A stretch of DNA of 49,825 nucleotides, taken from positions 1-49,825 of the forward strand of contig CANRJF010000007.1 in assembly GCA_947630855.1 (NCBI GenBank). The letters run 5' to 3'. The notes beneath the pieces are model-generated. The model was given only the letters and a program-made list of their open reading frames with translations, ran no database searches and had not been told where the DNA came from. The translations under genes were made by a program, and so were the position numbers. The DNA comes from an uncultured Lachnospiraceae bacterium (GTDB taxonomy: Bacteria; Bacillota; Clostridia; Lachnospirales; Lachnospiraceae). The stretch's first letter is position 1. Every line of letters begins with the position of its first letter. Below are positions 26,097-34,853 of the stretch, in pieces.

Positions 26097-27355
26097 AACA
26101 GATGGTAAAAAAATTTTATTACCTGGCAAAAAAAGAGGGGATTATCCGGGCGGGGCGCATCATAGGCGCAAAGACTGCCTATAATCTCACGAAAAAAAGA
26201 GAAATTGATAAATTGCGGAACAACCGTCCTGATATTGTACCTGGGCGGTATGTTTTTTGCAGTAATCCTGATTATTCGGATAATGCCAGGGTTCTTTGCG
26301 AGTATCTTGTGAAAGAGGGATATTTAAAAGACCATGAAATTATATGGCTTGTTGGCGACCCGGACAAGTTTCGTAAATACCAGAAGCCAAACCTTATATT
26401 TGTACGGGAAAAGTACAAAAACTCAGGGCTTAGGACGCCGGAGGCATTTATGTATGTATGGACGGCGGAGAAGGTTTTTTTTACCCATTCCATGCGGTGG
26501 GCAAAAGATACAGAGCGGCTGCCGGGGCAGCAGTTTATTAACCTGTGGCATGGGTGCGGTTATAAGTCTGCAAAAGGAAAAAGCGAAAATATTCATTTTG
26601 ACTATGTGTTAGTGCCGGGGGAAGTGTTTATTGATACCAAAACAGAGTTTTTCCAGTGTGACAGGGAGAAAATACTGCCCATAGGTTATCCAAGATATGA
26701 CCTGATGCTTTCCAAAACCGAAAAAGGGAAAAAGTATATAAATAAATTCAGGAAGATAAACGGCGGCAGGGAGAAGGTTGTTTTGTGGATGCCCACATAC
26801 CGTCTTTCCCATAACCAGGCATTAAGCGAGCGCACGCTGACCAGCGAATTGAACCTGCCTATTATAGAAAATATGACAGACTTAAATGAGTTAAATGAAG
26901 TGTGCAAAAAAAACGGTGTGGTACTTATCTTAAAAAGGCATCAGTTACAGACTTCCTATGCCATCAAACAGGAATTTTCCCATATAAAATACCTGGAAGA
27001 TTCGGATTTGGAAAAAGAGGATGTGCAGCTATATGAGGCTTTATCCTGGGTAGATGCATTAATTACAGACTATTCTTCCGTGGCAATTGATTACATGCTT
27101 TTGGATAAACCCATAGGGTTTACCTTGGATGATTACCAGCAGTATAAAGATTCCAGAGGGTTTGTGTTTGAAGAACCTCTTAAATACATGCCGGGAATGC
27201 ATATGTACAATAAAGAGGATTTTTCCCGGTTTATTGAGATAATCGGCAGGGGAGAAGACCACTGGAGGGAAAGCCGTAGCGAAATTATAGGAAAGACCCA
27301 TAATCCCCCAAAACAGGGGTATTGTAAGAGGATTGCAGAGTATTTTCATATTTAA
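26093..27355 (+). CDS. CDP-glycerol glycerophosphotransferase family protein (TagF-like)
   Basis: 420 residues. Canonical motifs are NLWHGCGYKS with H153, MPTYR at 233-237, LILKRHQLQ and ITDYSSVAIDYMLLDKPIGF. The N-terminal 50 residues are basic and probably membrane-associated. Translationally coupled to the Stealth gene (ATGA overlap), which suggests the two add alternating phosphate-linked units to one polymer; that is inference. It is followed by a divergent paralogue. Confidence 0.92.
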   Translation: MKQMVKKFYYLAKKEGIIRAGRIIGAKTAYNLTKKREIDKLRNNRPDIVPGRYVFCSNPDYSDNARVLCEYLVKEGYLKDHEIIWLVGDPDKFRKYQKPNLIFVREKYKNSGLRTPEAFMYVWTAEKVFFTHSMRWAKDTERLPGQQFINLWHGCGYKSAKGKSENIHFDYVLVPGEVFIDTKTEFFQCDREKILPIGYPRYDLMLSKTEKGKKYINKFRKINGGREKVVLWMPTYRLSHNQALSERTLTSELNLPIIENMTDLNELNEVCKKNGVVLILKRHQLQTSYAIKQEFSHIKYLEDSDLEKEDVQLYEALSWVDALITDYSSVAIDYMLLDKPIGFTLDDYQQYKDSRGFVFEEPLKYMPGMHMYNKEDFSRFIEIIGRGEDHWRESRSEIIGKTHNPPKQGYCKRIAEYFHI

Positions 27356-27375
27356 GAATCAATGAGGCGTTTACT

Positions 27376-28653
27376 ATGTTTAAAAAGAAATCATTAAAGC
27401 TGTACCGGAAGGCAGCAATGCTTGAAAATATTTACGGCTCCAAAATGACGGATAAAATGGTCATAGGGAGAGTGGGGTATAAGATTTTTACCCTGCCTGC
27501 AATTTTTGTTTATTCCAAATGGTACAAAAAATCAAAGCCTGACAGGATTTTAATGGATTCAAAGCCGGATTTTAGCGGAAATGTGAAAGCCCTCTATGAT
27601 TATATGACAGACAATCATATGAACAAGAGTTATAAAATCACATGGATTGTGGACGAGCCAAAACTTTACGGGGAATTTAAAGCGAAAAATGTGAAATTCA
27701 TTCCAAGGCACAGCAAATATGCCGGGTTTTATACTGCAAAATTTTATAAAACTCTGTGGAAATCACGTTTTTCATTCAGTACGGAAATGTTAAACTGGTA
27801 TGATTTTAAGAGTAAAAACCAGCTTTATATTAATATGCAGGATAATGCGGGGTTACAGTTAAGATTTCGGGACGAAGAAGAAATAGAGATGAAGAATGAT
27901 TATTACATTGTTCCCTCAGAACACTTTATCCCTTCTGTAAAAGAGCTGTACCGGTGTAAAAAGAAGCAGGTTCTTCCTTTAGGGCAGGCGCGGTGTTACC
28001 AGTTTTACAGAAACCGCAGGGAGGCGGAAAATTATTTTGGGCAGTTGACAAAAAAAAGTGCAGGGGCAAAAAATATTTTATGGGTTCCCTTTATGAGAGA
28101 TGGAGAGGCATTGGTAAGGTATAAGACAGGAATTGCTTCCATGACAGGGCTGTCTTTAGTACACAATACAAAGGATTTCCTGCATTTAAATTCCTTATGT
28201 GCATCCGCGGGTATCCGGCTTTTTATTTATTTTAACCCGCGCTGCGGCATGCTGCGCAAGGAAGCCGGGGATCTGTCCCATATTTCTTTTATTACAGATG
28301 AGGAATGCAGAAAAAATCATGTGGACATATATGAATTGATGGGAAAATTTGATGCAATACTCTGTGACTACGGCCCTGCTGCCATAGACTGCCTTCTGCT
28401 GGATAAACCTGTGGGATATGTGCTGGAGGATTATGAAGATTTTCTTGAGGCAGACGGGTTTATTGTAAAAGATATAATGGAATACATGCCCGGAGATAAA
28501 ATTTATACCACAGGGGATTTACAGGCATTTTTTACCCGCATCCTGCAGGGTGAGGATGCATATAGGCAGCAGAGAATAAAAGTACGTGATGAAATCCATA
28601 ATTTATCACAGGATAATTGCAAAAGGATTCTGGAACATTTTGGCATCCGTTAG
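27376..28653 (+). CDS. TagF-like protein with replaced catalytic motifs
   Basis: 425 residues aligning in layout with the preceding TagF-like protein, including the DYxxxAIDxLLLDKPVGY block. The usual residues have changed: the HG of LWHG becomes Q-D in YINMQDNAG (about 151-159), MPTYR becomes VPFMR, the KRH of LILKRH becomes a YFNPR stretch, and DYSS becomes DYGP. The frame is intact and the length normal, so it is probably a retained non-catalytic or altered-activity partner rather than decay. ATG with GAGG upstream, 20 nt after its paralogue. Confidence 0.8.
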   Translation: MFKKKSLKLYRKAAMLENIYGSKMTDKMVIGRVGYKIFTLPAIFVYSKWYKKSKPDRILMDSKPDFSGNVKALYDYMTDNHMNKSYKITWIVDEPKLYGEFKAKNVKFIPRHSKYAGFYTAKFYKTLWKSRFSFSTEMLNWYDFKSKNQLYINMQDNAGLQLRFRDEEEIEMKNDYYIVPSEHFIPSVKELYRCKKKQVLPLGQARCYQFYRNRREAENYFGQLTKKSAGAKNILWVPFMRDGEALVRYKTGIASMTGLSLVHNTKDFLHLNSLCASAGIRLFIYFNPRCGMLRKEAGDLSHISFITDEECRKNHVDIYELMGKFDAILCDYGPAAIDCLLLDKPVGYVLEDYEDFLEADGFIVKDIMEYMPGDKIYTTGDLQAFFTRILQGEDAYRQQRIKVRDEIHNLSQDNCKRILEHFGIR

Positions 28654-28666
28654 GGGGAAAATAACA

Positions 28667-29086
28667 TTGGAAAAAATAATTGGATATACACAGGGAACTT
28701 TTGATATGTTTCATATCGGACATTTGAATTTACTGAAAAACGCCAGGGCAAACTGCGACTATCTGGTGGCAGGGGTCAATTCAGATGAACTGGTGGAAAG
28801 TTATAAGGGAAAAGAGGTCATTGTCCCGCTGGAAGAGAGAATGGCAATTGTGGAGGCAATTAAGTATGTGGATAAGGTAATCCGCACGGATACGCTGGAT
28901 AAGAAAGATGCCTGGAATAAGGTGAAATTCCAGAAACTGTTTATCGGCGATGACTGGAAAGGGAACGAACGCTGGAAGAAGACAGAGGAAGAAATGAAGG
29001 AACTGGGGGCTGTTGTGGAGTATCTTCCATATACAAAAGAGACCTGTTCCACCATGCTGCGGGAAAAATTAATTGATGTAAAATGA
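28667..29086 (+). CDS. Glycerol-3-phosphate cytidylyltransferase-like protein (TagD-like)
   Basis: 139 residues, the TagD size. GYTQGTFDMFHIGHLNLLK holds the HxGH nucleotide-binding motif at 16-19, and the middle GVNSDELVESYKGK and PLEERMAIVEAIKYVD segments are typical. The late RTEGISTT signature of TagD is replaced by YTKETCSTM (122-130), so the activated alcohol may not be glycerol-3-phosphate. Start is a TTG at 28667 with AGGGGG nine bases upstream; the upstream in-frame ATG at 28586 would lie inside the previous gene. It presumably supplies the CDP donor for the TagF-like enzymes. Confidence 0.88.
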   Translation: MEKIIGYTQGTFDMFHIGHLNLLKNARANCDYLVAGVNSDELVESYKGKEVIVPLEERMAIVEAIKYVDKVIRTDTLDKKDAWNKVKFQKLFIGDDWKGNERWKKTEEEMKELGAVVEYLPYTKETCSTMLREKLIDVK

Positions 29087-29095
29087 GGGATGGCC

Positions 29096-30277
29096 ATGAA
29101 AGTCTGTATATTTACCAGAAGCATATTTAAGTTAGGCGGGACAAAACGTGTAATTACCATGATTGCAAATGAGATGGCAAAAGAGCATGATGTGACGCTG
29201 GTGACTTTTGATTTGCCGGAACTGGAAGACCGTTCCATGTACGGCCTGGATGAAAATATTAAAGTGGAATTTTTAGACTCCCTGGAATTTAAGGACAATA
29301 AATTGTCTCCAGGGGGCTTGTTTCGTATGGGGTGTAAAATCTTAAATAATATGACAGGCATTTTTGACATAGGTTCCGGGGAAGTTATAAAATCCATTTT
29401 TTTCCCCCGAAAAGTGAGAAAACGGTATATTTCTTATTTTAATTCCAAAGACTATGATGTAATTATTACCACGGCGGGATACATTATGCTGCTTGCAGCC
29501 ATATCAAAAGATTTAAAGGCAAAAACCATAGGATGGCAGCACAATTGTTATGACGCGTACATGAACCAGAAATCCCTGTTGTTTTGGAAGAAGAAAACTT
29601 TTATTAAAAAGTATGTTCCCCAATTAGACCGTTTTGTGGTTTTAAACCATTATGATGCAGAGGAATATGAAGCGCGCATGGGTATACACTGTGAAGTTAT
29701 CGGCAACGCCAGAAGTTTTGTGTCGGAGAGGAAGTCGGACTGCAGTGCAAAGAAATTTTTTGTAGCAGCCCGCTTTGTGGAGGCAAAAGGGCTGGATTTG
29801 CTTTTACAATCCTTTGCCCTCTTCTGCCAGGGAAACAAAGACTGGACTCTAGTGATTGCAGGGGACGGGGAGGACCGTCTTGCCGTTTTTGATATGGCAT
29901 GGAAATTAGGGATTTGGGACAGAATTGAGTTTACCGGAATTATCAACAATGTGCAGGATTATTATCTGGACGCTTCCGTATACCTTCTCTCCTCAAAATG
30001 GGAAGGCTGGGGCCTTGTGATTATAGAGGCTTTTGAGATGGGAATACCGGTTATCGCCTACGATATTGTCCCCATAGATGTGCTGATTACCAATGGGGAG
30101 GACGGCTATATTATTGAGAAATTTGATACGGAAAAGTTTGCGGCTGCAATGACAAAACTGGCCAATGACGAGGAATTGAGGAAAAGCATGTCTGATAAAG
30201 CCATCCGCAAGGCAGAGCGATTTTCTATTGAAAACATTTATGCCTTATGGTACAATATGCTAAATTCACTAGAGTAA
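29096..30277 (+). CDS. Glycosyltransferase family 4
   Basis: 393 residues, GT-B fold. The C-terminal half has VAARFVEAKGLDLLLQSF, VIAGDGEDR, FTGIINNVQDYY and SKWEGWGLVIIEAFEMGIPVIAYD, the EX7E-type donor site of GT4. The N-terminal acceptor domain begins KVCIFTRSIFKLGGTKRVI. ATG at 29096 is preferred over ATG 29090, with GAGGG six bases upstream. No signal or membrane segment. Donor and acceptor are unknown. Confidence 0.88.
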   Translation: MKVCIFTRSIFKLGGTKRVITMIANEMAKEHDVTLVTFDLPELEDRSMYGLDENIKVEFLDSLEFKDNKLSPGGLFRMGCKILNNMTGIFDIGSGEVIKSIFFPRKVRKRYISYFNSKDYDVIITTAGYIMLLAAISKDLKAKTIGWQHNCYDAYMNQKSLLFWKKKTFIKKYVPQLDRFVVLNHYDAEEYEARMGIHCEVIGNARSFVSERKSDCSAKKFFVAARFVEAKGLDLLLQSFALFCQGNKDWTLVIAGDGEDRLAVFDMAWKLGIWDRIEFTGIINNVQDYYLDASVYLLSSKWEGWGLVIIEAFEMGIPVIAYDIVPIDVLITNGEDGYIIEKFDTEKFAAAMTKLANDEELRKSMSDKAIRKAERFSIENIYALWYNMLNSLE

Positions 30278-30295
30278 ACGAAAGAGGTAAAACAA

Positions 30296-31117
30296 ATGAA
30301 AAGCAAAAGATTAATTTCATCAGGAATTATTCTTGGAATTTTATTTGTGTTTTTGGGAGCTTCTTATATGGAGGAAAAGACAGAATATATACTGGAGACA
30401 TCTTTTGTGCTCCAGGGGCACAGGGGCTTGTCCAACCGCTATCCTGAAAATACCATGGTATCTTTTCAGGCAGCGGCAGAGAGTGAAAAGTACCGGGGAA
30501 TAGAGACAGATGTACAGGAGACAAAAGACGGAGTGCTGGTACTGTTCCATGATGACACCTTAGATAAAAAGACAGACGCAGAAGGAAAAATCAGCGATTA
30601 TACATTTGACCAGGTGCGGCAGATGAACCTGGATGTAAAACACAGCAAGGAATACCCGGATGAAAAAATACCGGTTTTGGAGGACTATCTTCAGATATGC
30701 AAAGAATCCGGGAAAATTCCCTATATTGAATTAAAATCCCTGACAGAGAAAGGCATGGCAGCGCTGGTGGCTATGCTGGATGAGGAGGGATGGCAGGATA
30801 GATGCGTGATTACCACGTTTGAAAAGGATTTGCTGGAATTATTCCGCGCACATAACAGCAGTTACCCAGTGGAATATATGGTTGACAAGGATGAACCCTA
30901 TGACATAGAGGAAATTGTGGGTTATTTAGAGCAGTATGAAAATATGGTGTTCCGCCCCAGCGCATATGTGGTGACGGAAGAGGATGTAAAAGTATGTAGG
31001 GAACATGGTATTGATGTGGAGTGTTATGGATTAAAAGTAGGAGATAAAAAACAGTTAAAACGCTTAATAAGCATGGGAGTAAAAGGTGTGACCTGCAATG
31101 ACTGTGAAGGGCTGTGA
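30296..31117 (+). CDS. Membrane-anchored or secreted glycerophosphodiester phosphodiesterase
   Basis: 273 residues. A hydrophobic segment at about 6-23 is a signal anchor or signal peptide. The GDPD domain has H42-R43, E51-N52 (YPENT), E70-x-D72 and H85-D86, the conserved metal and catalytic residues, with YIELKS further on. GDPD enzymes cleave glycerophosphodiesters; in this module an extracytoplasmic role in turning over or trimming glycerol-phosphate polymer is likely. ATG with AGAGG about nine bases upstream. Confidence 0.9.
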   Translation: MKSKRLISSGIILGILFVFLGASYMEEKTEYILETSFVLQGHRGLSNRYPENTMVSFQAAAESEKYRGIETDVQETKDGVLVLFHDDTLDKKTDAEGKISDYTFDQVRQMNLDVKHSKEYPDEKIPVLEDYLQICKESGKIPYIELKSLTEKGMAALVAMLDEEGWQDRCVITTFEKDLLELFRAHNSSYPVEYMVDKDEPYDIEEIVGYLEQYENMVFRPSAYVVTEEDVKVCREHGIDVECYGLKVGDKKQLKRLISMGVKGVTCNDCEGL

Positions 31118-31135
31118 CAGGAAGTATAAGGAGAG

Positions 31136-31207
31136 ATGAACATGTTAGCGGCTGCGGCAGCAGGCGTGTTACATGTTCACTCATCCCACCGTAGATGTGT
31201 CCTTTAA
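31136..31207 (+). CDS. Possible 23-residue small ORF overlapping a hairpin
   Basis: An ATG at 31136 follows AAGGAG with a very short spacer, and the frame encodes an Ala-rich 23-residue peptide. TGAACATGT (31137-31145) and ACATGTTCA (31171-31179) are perfectly complementary, so the start codon is partly in a stem. Could be a leader controlling the next gene or chance. Confidence 0.25.
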   Translation: MNMLAAAAAGVLHVHSSHRRCVL

Positions 31208-31228
31208 ACATATTATACGAGGAGAAAC

Positions 31229-33310
31229 ATGAAAGAGAAAAGAAATACGAAAATAAGCAGGACTGCCGTATTTTCCCTGTTGCTTTTCGGGGCGCTTCTT
31301 TGTACCATCGCAATCCAGATGCGGCTTAGCGGCAGCAGGAATTTAAATCAGTTTTATGATGTGGGAAAGAAATATATAGTTTCTTATCAGTACTACACTG
31401 TTTCCTATCCCGGATGTGCGTATGGGGCGGACGGGCGTTATCATGTGTCAGATAATGATGTGAGCCTTCCCTTTTATGCAGGCGTAAAAAAGAATGGGAA
31501 CTGGAATTACGTTTATCTGGACCTTAAGGATATGAACCGGGAAAAGATGCAGGTAGAAGTGACAGAGGTGAATACCTCCGGGGAGCAGGTATCCCGTCAA
31601 ATGGCAGAAGTGGGGCAGGGAATGAATGAAATCCAGATTAGCCCCCAGCCTTCTAACGGTGTGATTTTGCATATTGCAGACCAGGAAGGGACGGTTTTCA
31701 GAATCCATGGAATGCAGTTTCGGGAAAAAAAGTCCTATTATGAAACGTCAAAAGTTGTAAAAATGTTTTTGCTGGGCATGGCTTTGTATGTTGCCTTTGT
31801 GGGAATTTTGTACAGGCTTTTTCTGAAAAATGTTGACTGGCGGCGAATTTATGGTATTATGGACTGGATAACAGCCTTGTATGGAAGGATTGCAGAGGCG
31901 CTGCAGTTTGTGGGAGCCAGAATAAAGAGCAGTACCGCGGGGATAATCCGGCGGATTTGTTTTTTTGTAATGATTTTTCTCATGCTTTATACGGAAGCTT
32001 ACGGCTCTTATAACATAAAGAATTATTATTATATTTATATGTTAATAAATTGCGGGCTTATATTTGTGATTGCCCTTGTATCCATAGAAAAAGGCAGGGA
32101 AAAACCAGACTGGAAAAATCCAATGATGTTTTCCTGGGTAATTTACAGCGTTCTTGCCTGTGTTTCCGATATTATCGTACCCAAAAACCAGATGTTTACA
32201 GGCGTTATGATGCTTACGGTTTATGGGCTGCTGTTTTTTGTGATGGCAGGGATGAAAAAATCCATAGCTATATACCATGATTTTATGATTGGGGTAGAAA
32301 TCAGTTATTTCATCACCAGTATATTTTGCCTGTTCTGCCGTCCCATAGGAGATATGTTTGAGGGCAGGTACAATGGATGTACCATATCCCCCTATTCCTA
32401 CGCAATGTATACAGGAATGGTAATTGCCGTTTTTCTGGCAGAACTGGACAGATGGCTTCTTGAAAAGAAAAATAAAGTATACCTTGTATTATATTTAACA
32501 GGAATTGTCAGTGCATTGTATTTTGTATGGCTGACACAAAGCAGAGATGGGGTATTGGCGGTTGGAATATGCGGTCTGTTCTTTCTTTTCCGTGTGTTTT
32601 GTATGCGTAAGGTGGAAAATTATGGAAAAAAGACTGTTTTTGCCATAGGAGTATGTGTGATTCTGGCAGTTCCCGTGTTGTGGATACAGGATTGGTGTGT
32701 TCATAATCTTCCCCGGCAGTTAGGTACAACGGTTTATTTTGAAAATGACAACAGAATGAACAGCAAAACTTTTCAGGAACAGAAAGAGGAGATAACAGAA
32801 CAGGAGTTGGGGGAAAATTTGGAGGATGCCATACTTCCGGGAAATATTGTATATGCCCAGGATATGGATAATTCGTCAGGCTCAAACCGTCTGTTTCATA
32901 AAGCTGTTTCATTGGATATTTTAAGCAGCGGCAGGATTACGGTGTACAGAGAGTATATTGCTTTAATGAATTTGTGGGGGCATGAGAAAGACCCTTATAT
33001 ATGGGGCAGGAAAATGCGCGCCCACAATGCGGTCTTGCAGACAGGCTATCGATATGGTATTTTTGTTATGATACCATACACGGTTATGCTGCTGTATGCA
33101 GGGTATTATTCCCTGTGTTATCTGCGTACAAACTGGCTTAAGAAAAAGAGTTATGCCATTCTTCCATTGTCTGTATTCTCCAGTTGTTTTGTGATGATGA
33201 TGTTGGATAATGTGGAGCGGAATTACCGTTATCTGCCCTGGCTGGCATTTTACCTGCTGGTAGGATTCTTAAGCCAGGGGGAAAACAATAAGGAATCAAT
33301 CGAGGTATGA
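31229..33310 (+). CDS. O-antigen polymerase/ligase-like membrane protein
   Basis: 693 residues, with the same plan as the minus-strand protein at 12264: N-terminal span, extracytoplasmic region (NLNQFYDVGKKY...), about ten more spans and a loop with SSGRITVYREYI and AHNAVLQTGYRYGIFVMIPYT. Probably polymerises or ligates lipid-linked glycan outside the membrane. It is followed closely by an ABC exporter pair, an unusual combination because Wzy-type polymerases usually pair with Wzx flippases; a ligase role would fit ABC export better. ATG with GAGGAG upstream. Confidence 0.75.
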   Translation: MKEKRNTKISRTAVFSLLLFGALLCTIAIQMRLSGSRNLNQFYDVGKKYIVSYQYYTVSYPGCAYGADGRYHVSDNDVSLPFYAGVKKNGNWNYVYLDLKDMNREKMQVEVTEVNTSGEQVSRQMAEVGQGMNEIQISPQPSNGVILHIADQEGTVFRIHGMQFREKKSYYETSKVVKMFLLGMALYVAFVGILYRLFLKNVDWRRIYGIMDWITALYGRIAEALQFVGARIKSSTAGIIRRICFFVMIFLMLYTEAYGSYNIKNYYYIYMLINCGLIFVIALVSIEKGREKPDWKNPMMFSWVIYSVLACVSDIIVPKNQMFTGVMMLTVYGLLFFVMAGMKKSIAIYHDFMIGVEISYFITSIFCLFCRPIGDMFEGRYNGCTISPYSYAMYTGMVIAVFLAELDRWLLEKKNKVYLVLYLTGIVSALYFVWLTQSRDGVLAVGICGLFFLFRVFCMRKVENYGKKTVFAIGVCVILAVPVLWIQDWCVHNLPRQLGTTVYFENDNRMNSKTFQEQKEEITEQELGENLEDAILPGNIVYAQDMDNSSGSNRLFHKAVSLDILSSGRITVYREYIALMNLWGHEKDPYIWGRKMRAHNAVLQTGYRYGIFVMIPYTVMLLYAGYYSLCYLRTNWLKKKSYAILPLSVFSSCFVMMMLDNVERNYRYLPWLAFYLLVGFLSQGENNKESIEV

Positions 33311-33314
33311 TGAA

Positions 33315-34097
33315 ATGAACAAATTTATTGCAGACGTAAAAAAATATTACAAGTACGGGGTTTATTCAGGAAAAGCCGAGTTAAAGTCGGAGATTGCCAA
33401 TTCTCATTTAAGCTGGCTCTGGTGGATTTTAGACCCCCTTCTCTTTATGTTGGTGTATACCTTTGTTGCGCTGGTTGTGTTTGGAAGGGGTGAAAAGTAC
33501 TTTCCCATATATGTATTTGTGGGTCTGTCAAGCTGGAAATTCTTTGACAGAACAGTGAAGCAAAGCGTGAAGCTGGTGGCAACCAACAGTTCCATTGTAA
33601 GAAAAGTATATATTCCCAAATTTATCCTGATATTTATAAAAATGTTTGCAAACGGCTTTAAGATGATGGTATCTTACAGTCTTGTCATTATTATGATGTT
33701 TTTTTACCGTGTGCCGGTGAGTTATAAAATCCTCTATATTGTACCGATTATCTTAACCCTTATGGTATTTACTTTCGGGACAAGCTGTATATTGCTGCAT
33801 TTCGGCGTGTTTATGGAAGATTTGGCTAATATTATGAATGTGCTGCTGCGGCTGGTATTTTATATGACAGGTATTTTTTATTCCATTGATAAGAGGGTGC
33901 CGGCGCCTTACAATCAGATTTTGTTAAAATGCAACCCAATCGCGCTGTTAATTTCTGACCTGCGCCAATGTATGCTGTATTGTACCACGCCTCATTTGGG
34001 ACTGATTCTGCTGTGGTTTGTGATTGGCTGTATATTATCAATTATCGGAGTAAAAACTATTTACAAATATGAAAACAGTTATGTGAAGGTGATTTAA
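33315..34097 (+). CDS. ABC-2 polysaccharide exporter permease, system 2
   Basis: 260 residues with about six membrane segments. LKSEIANSHLSWLWWILDPLL is the conserved N-terminal cytoplasmic/first-span region, SSIVRKVYIPKF the cytoplasmic loop, and LKCNPIALLISDLRQCM the last family signature. Four nt after the polymerase/ligase gene and immediately followed by its ATPase. Substrate is probably the glycerol-phosphate-containing polymer by position, which is inference. Confidence 0.9.
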   Translation: MNKFIADVKKYYKYGVYSGKAELKSEIANSHLSWLWWILDPLLFMLVYTFVALVVFGRGEKYFPIYVFVGLSSWKFFDRTVKQSVKLVATNSSIVRKVYIPKFILIFIKMFANGFKMMVSYSLVIIMMFFYRVPVSYKILYIVPIILTLMVFTFGTSCILLHFGVFMEDLANIMNVLLRLVFYMTGIFYSIDKRVPAPYNQILLKCNPIALLISDLRQCMLYCTTPHLGLILLWFVIGCILSIIGVKTIYKYENSYVKVI

Positions 34098-34826
34098 ATG
34101 GAAGAGTATGCAATTGAAGTAACGGATTTAAAAATCAGGTATCGCAGCCTGCAGAAGACATCCATCAAGAAGAGCCTGCTTCAGTTAAGAAAAAGCAGGG
34201 TAAATGTGTTTGAGGCGGTAAAAGGCGTTTCCTTTAAAGTCCCCCAGGGAGAGATTATGGGGATTGTGGGGAAAAACGGCAGCGGAAAGTCTACCATGCT
34301 GCGGGCAATCGCAGGTATTTTTTCCCCGGATGAGGGAAGCATAGATTTACACGGTAAAAGCGTGTCCCTGTTATCTATCGGCGTGGGTTTCCAGAAAAAG
34401 CTTACTGGCAGGGAAAATATCTACTTATCAGGGATGCTTTTAGGGTTTTCGGAGCAGCAGATTAATGATAAATTAAATGAAATCATAGAATTTTCCGAGT
34501 TGAAAAAGTTTATTGATAAACCGGTGAAAACATATTCCAGCGGAATGCATTCCAAGCTGGCGTTTTCCATTACGGCTGTTTTGGAGACGGACATCATGCT
34601 CATTGATGAGGTGTTAAGCGTAGGGGATGCAAAGTTTAAAAAGAAAAGTTATAAGAAAATGCAGGAATTGATTTCGAATAAAGACAGGACGGTTATTATT
34701 GTATCCCATAATTCTGAGACGATTAAGAATCTGTGCAACAGTGTGTTGTGGATTCATGACGGGCTGGTAAAAATGCAGGGGACGCCGGAAGAGGTTATGC
34801 CGGTGTATGAGGAATTTATGTCTTAA
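34098..34826 (+). CDS. ABC exporter ATPase, system 2 (no carbohydrate-binding tail)
   Basis: 242 residues. Walker A GKNGSGKST, signature YSSGMHSKLAF, Walker B IMLIDE and SHN switch are all present. It stops right after the nucleotide-binding domain, so it lacks the C-terminal glycan-recognition domain of the system 1 and system 3 ATPases, resembling TagH-core or KpsT-type ATPases that do not read a chain cap. ATG follows the permease stop directly, with AAGGTGA as ribosome site. Confidence 0.92.
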   Translation: MEEYAIEVTDLKIRYRSLQKTSIKKSLLQLRKSRVNVFEAVKGVSFKVPQGEIMGIVGKNGSGKSTMLRAIAGIFSPDEGSIDLHGKSVSLLSIGVGFQKKLTGRENIYLSGMLLGFSEQQINDKLNEIIEFSELKKFIDKPVKTYSSGMHSKLAFSITAVLETDIMLIDEVLSVGDAKFKKKSYKKMQELISNKDRTVIIVSHNSETIKNLCNSVLWIHDGLVKMQGTPEEVMPVYEEFMS

Positions 34827-34853
34827 GGCGGCAGGAGTACGGAGATAAGCAAT

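Noticed and set aside
28801-29397. A 198-residue minus-strand frame opposite the TagD-like and GT4 genes
   Set aside because: It is opposite two genes with clear catalytic motifs and lacks a ribosome site or recognisable domain.
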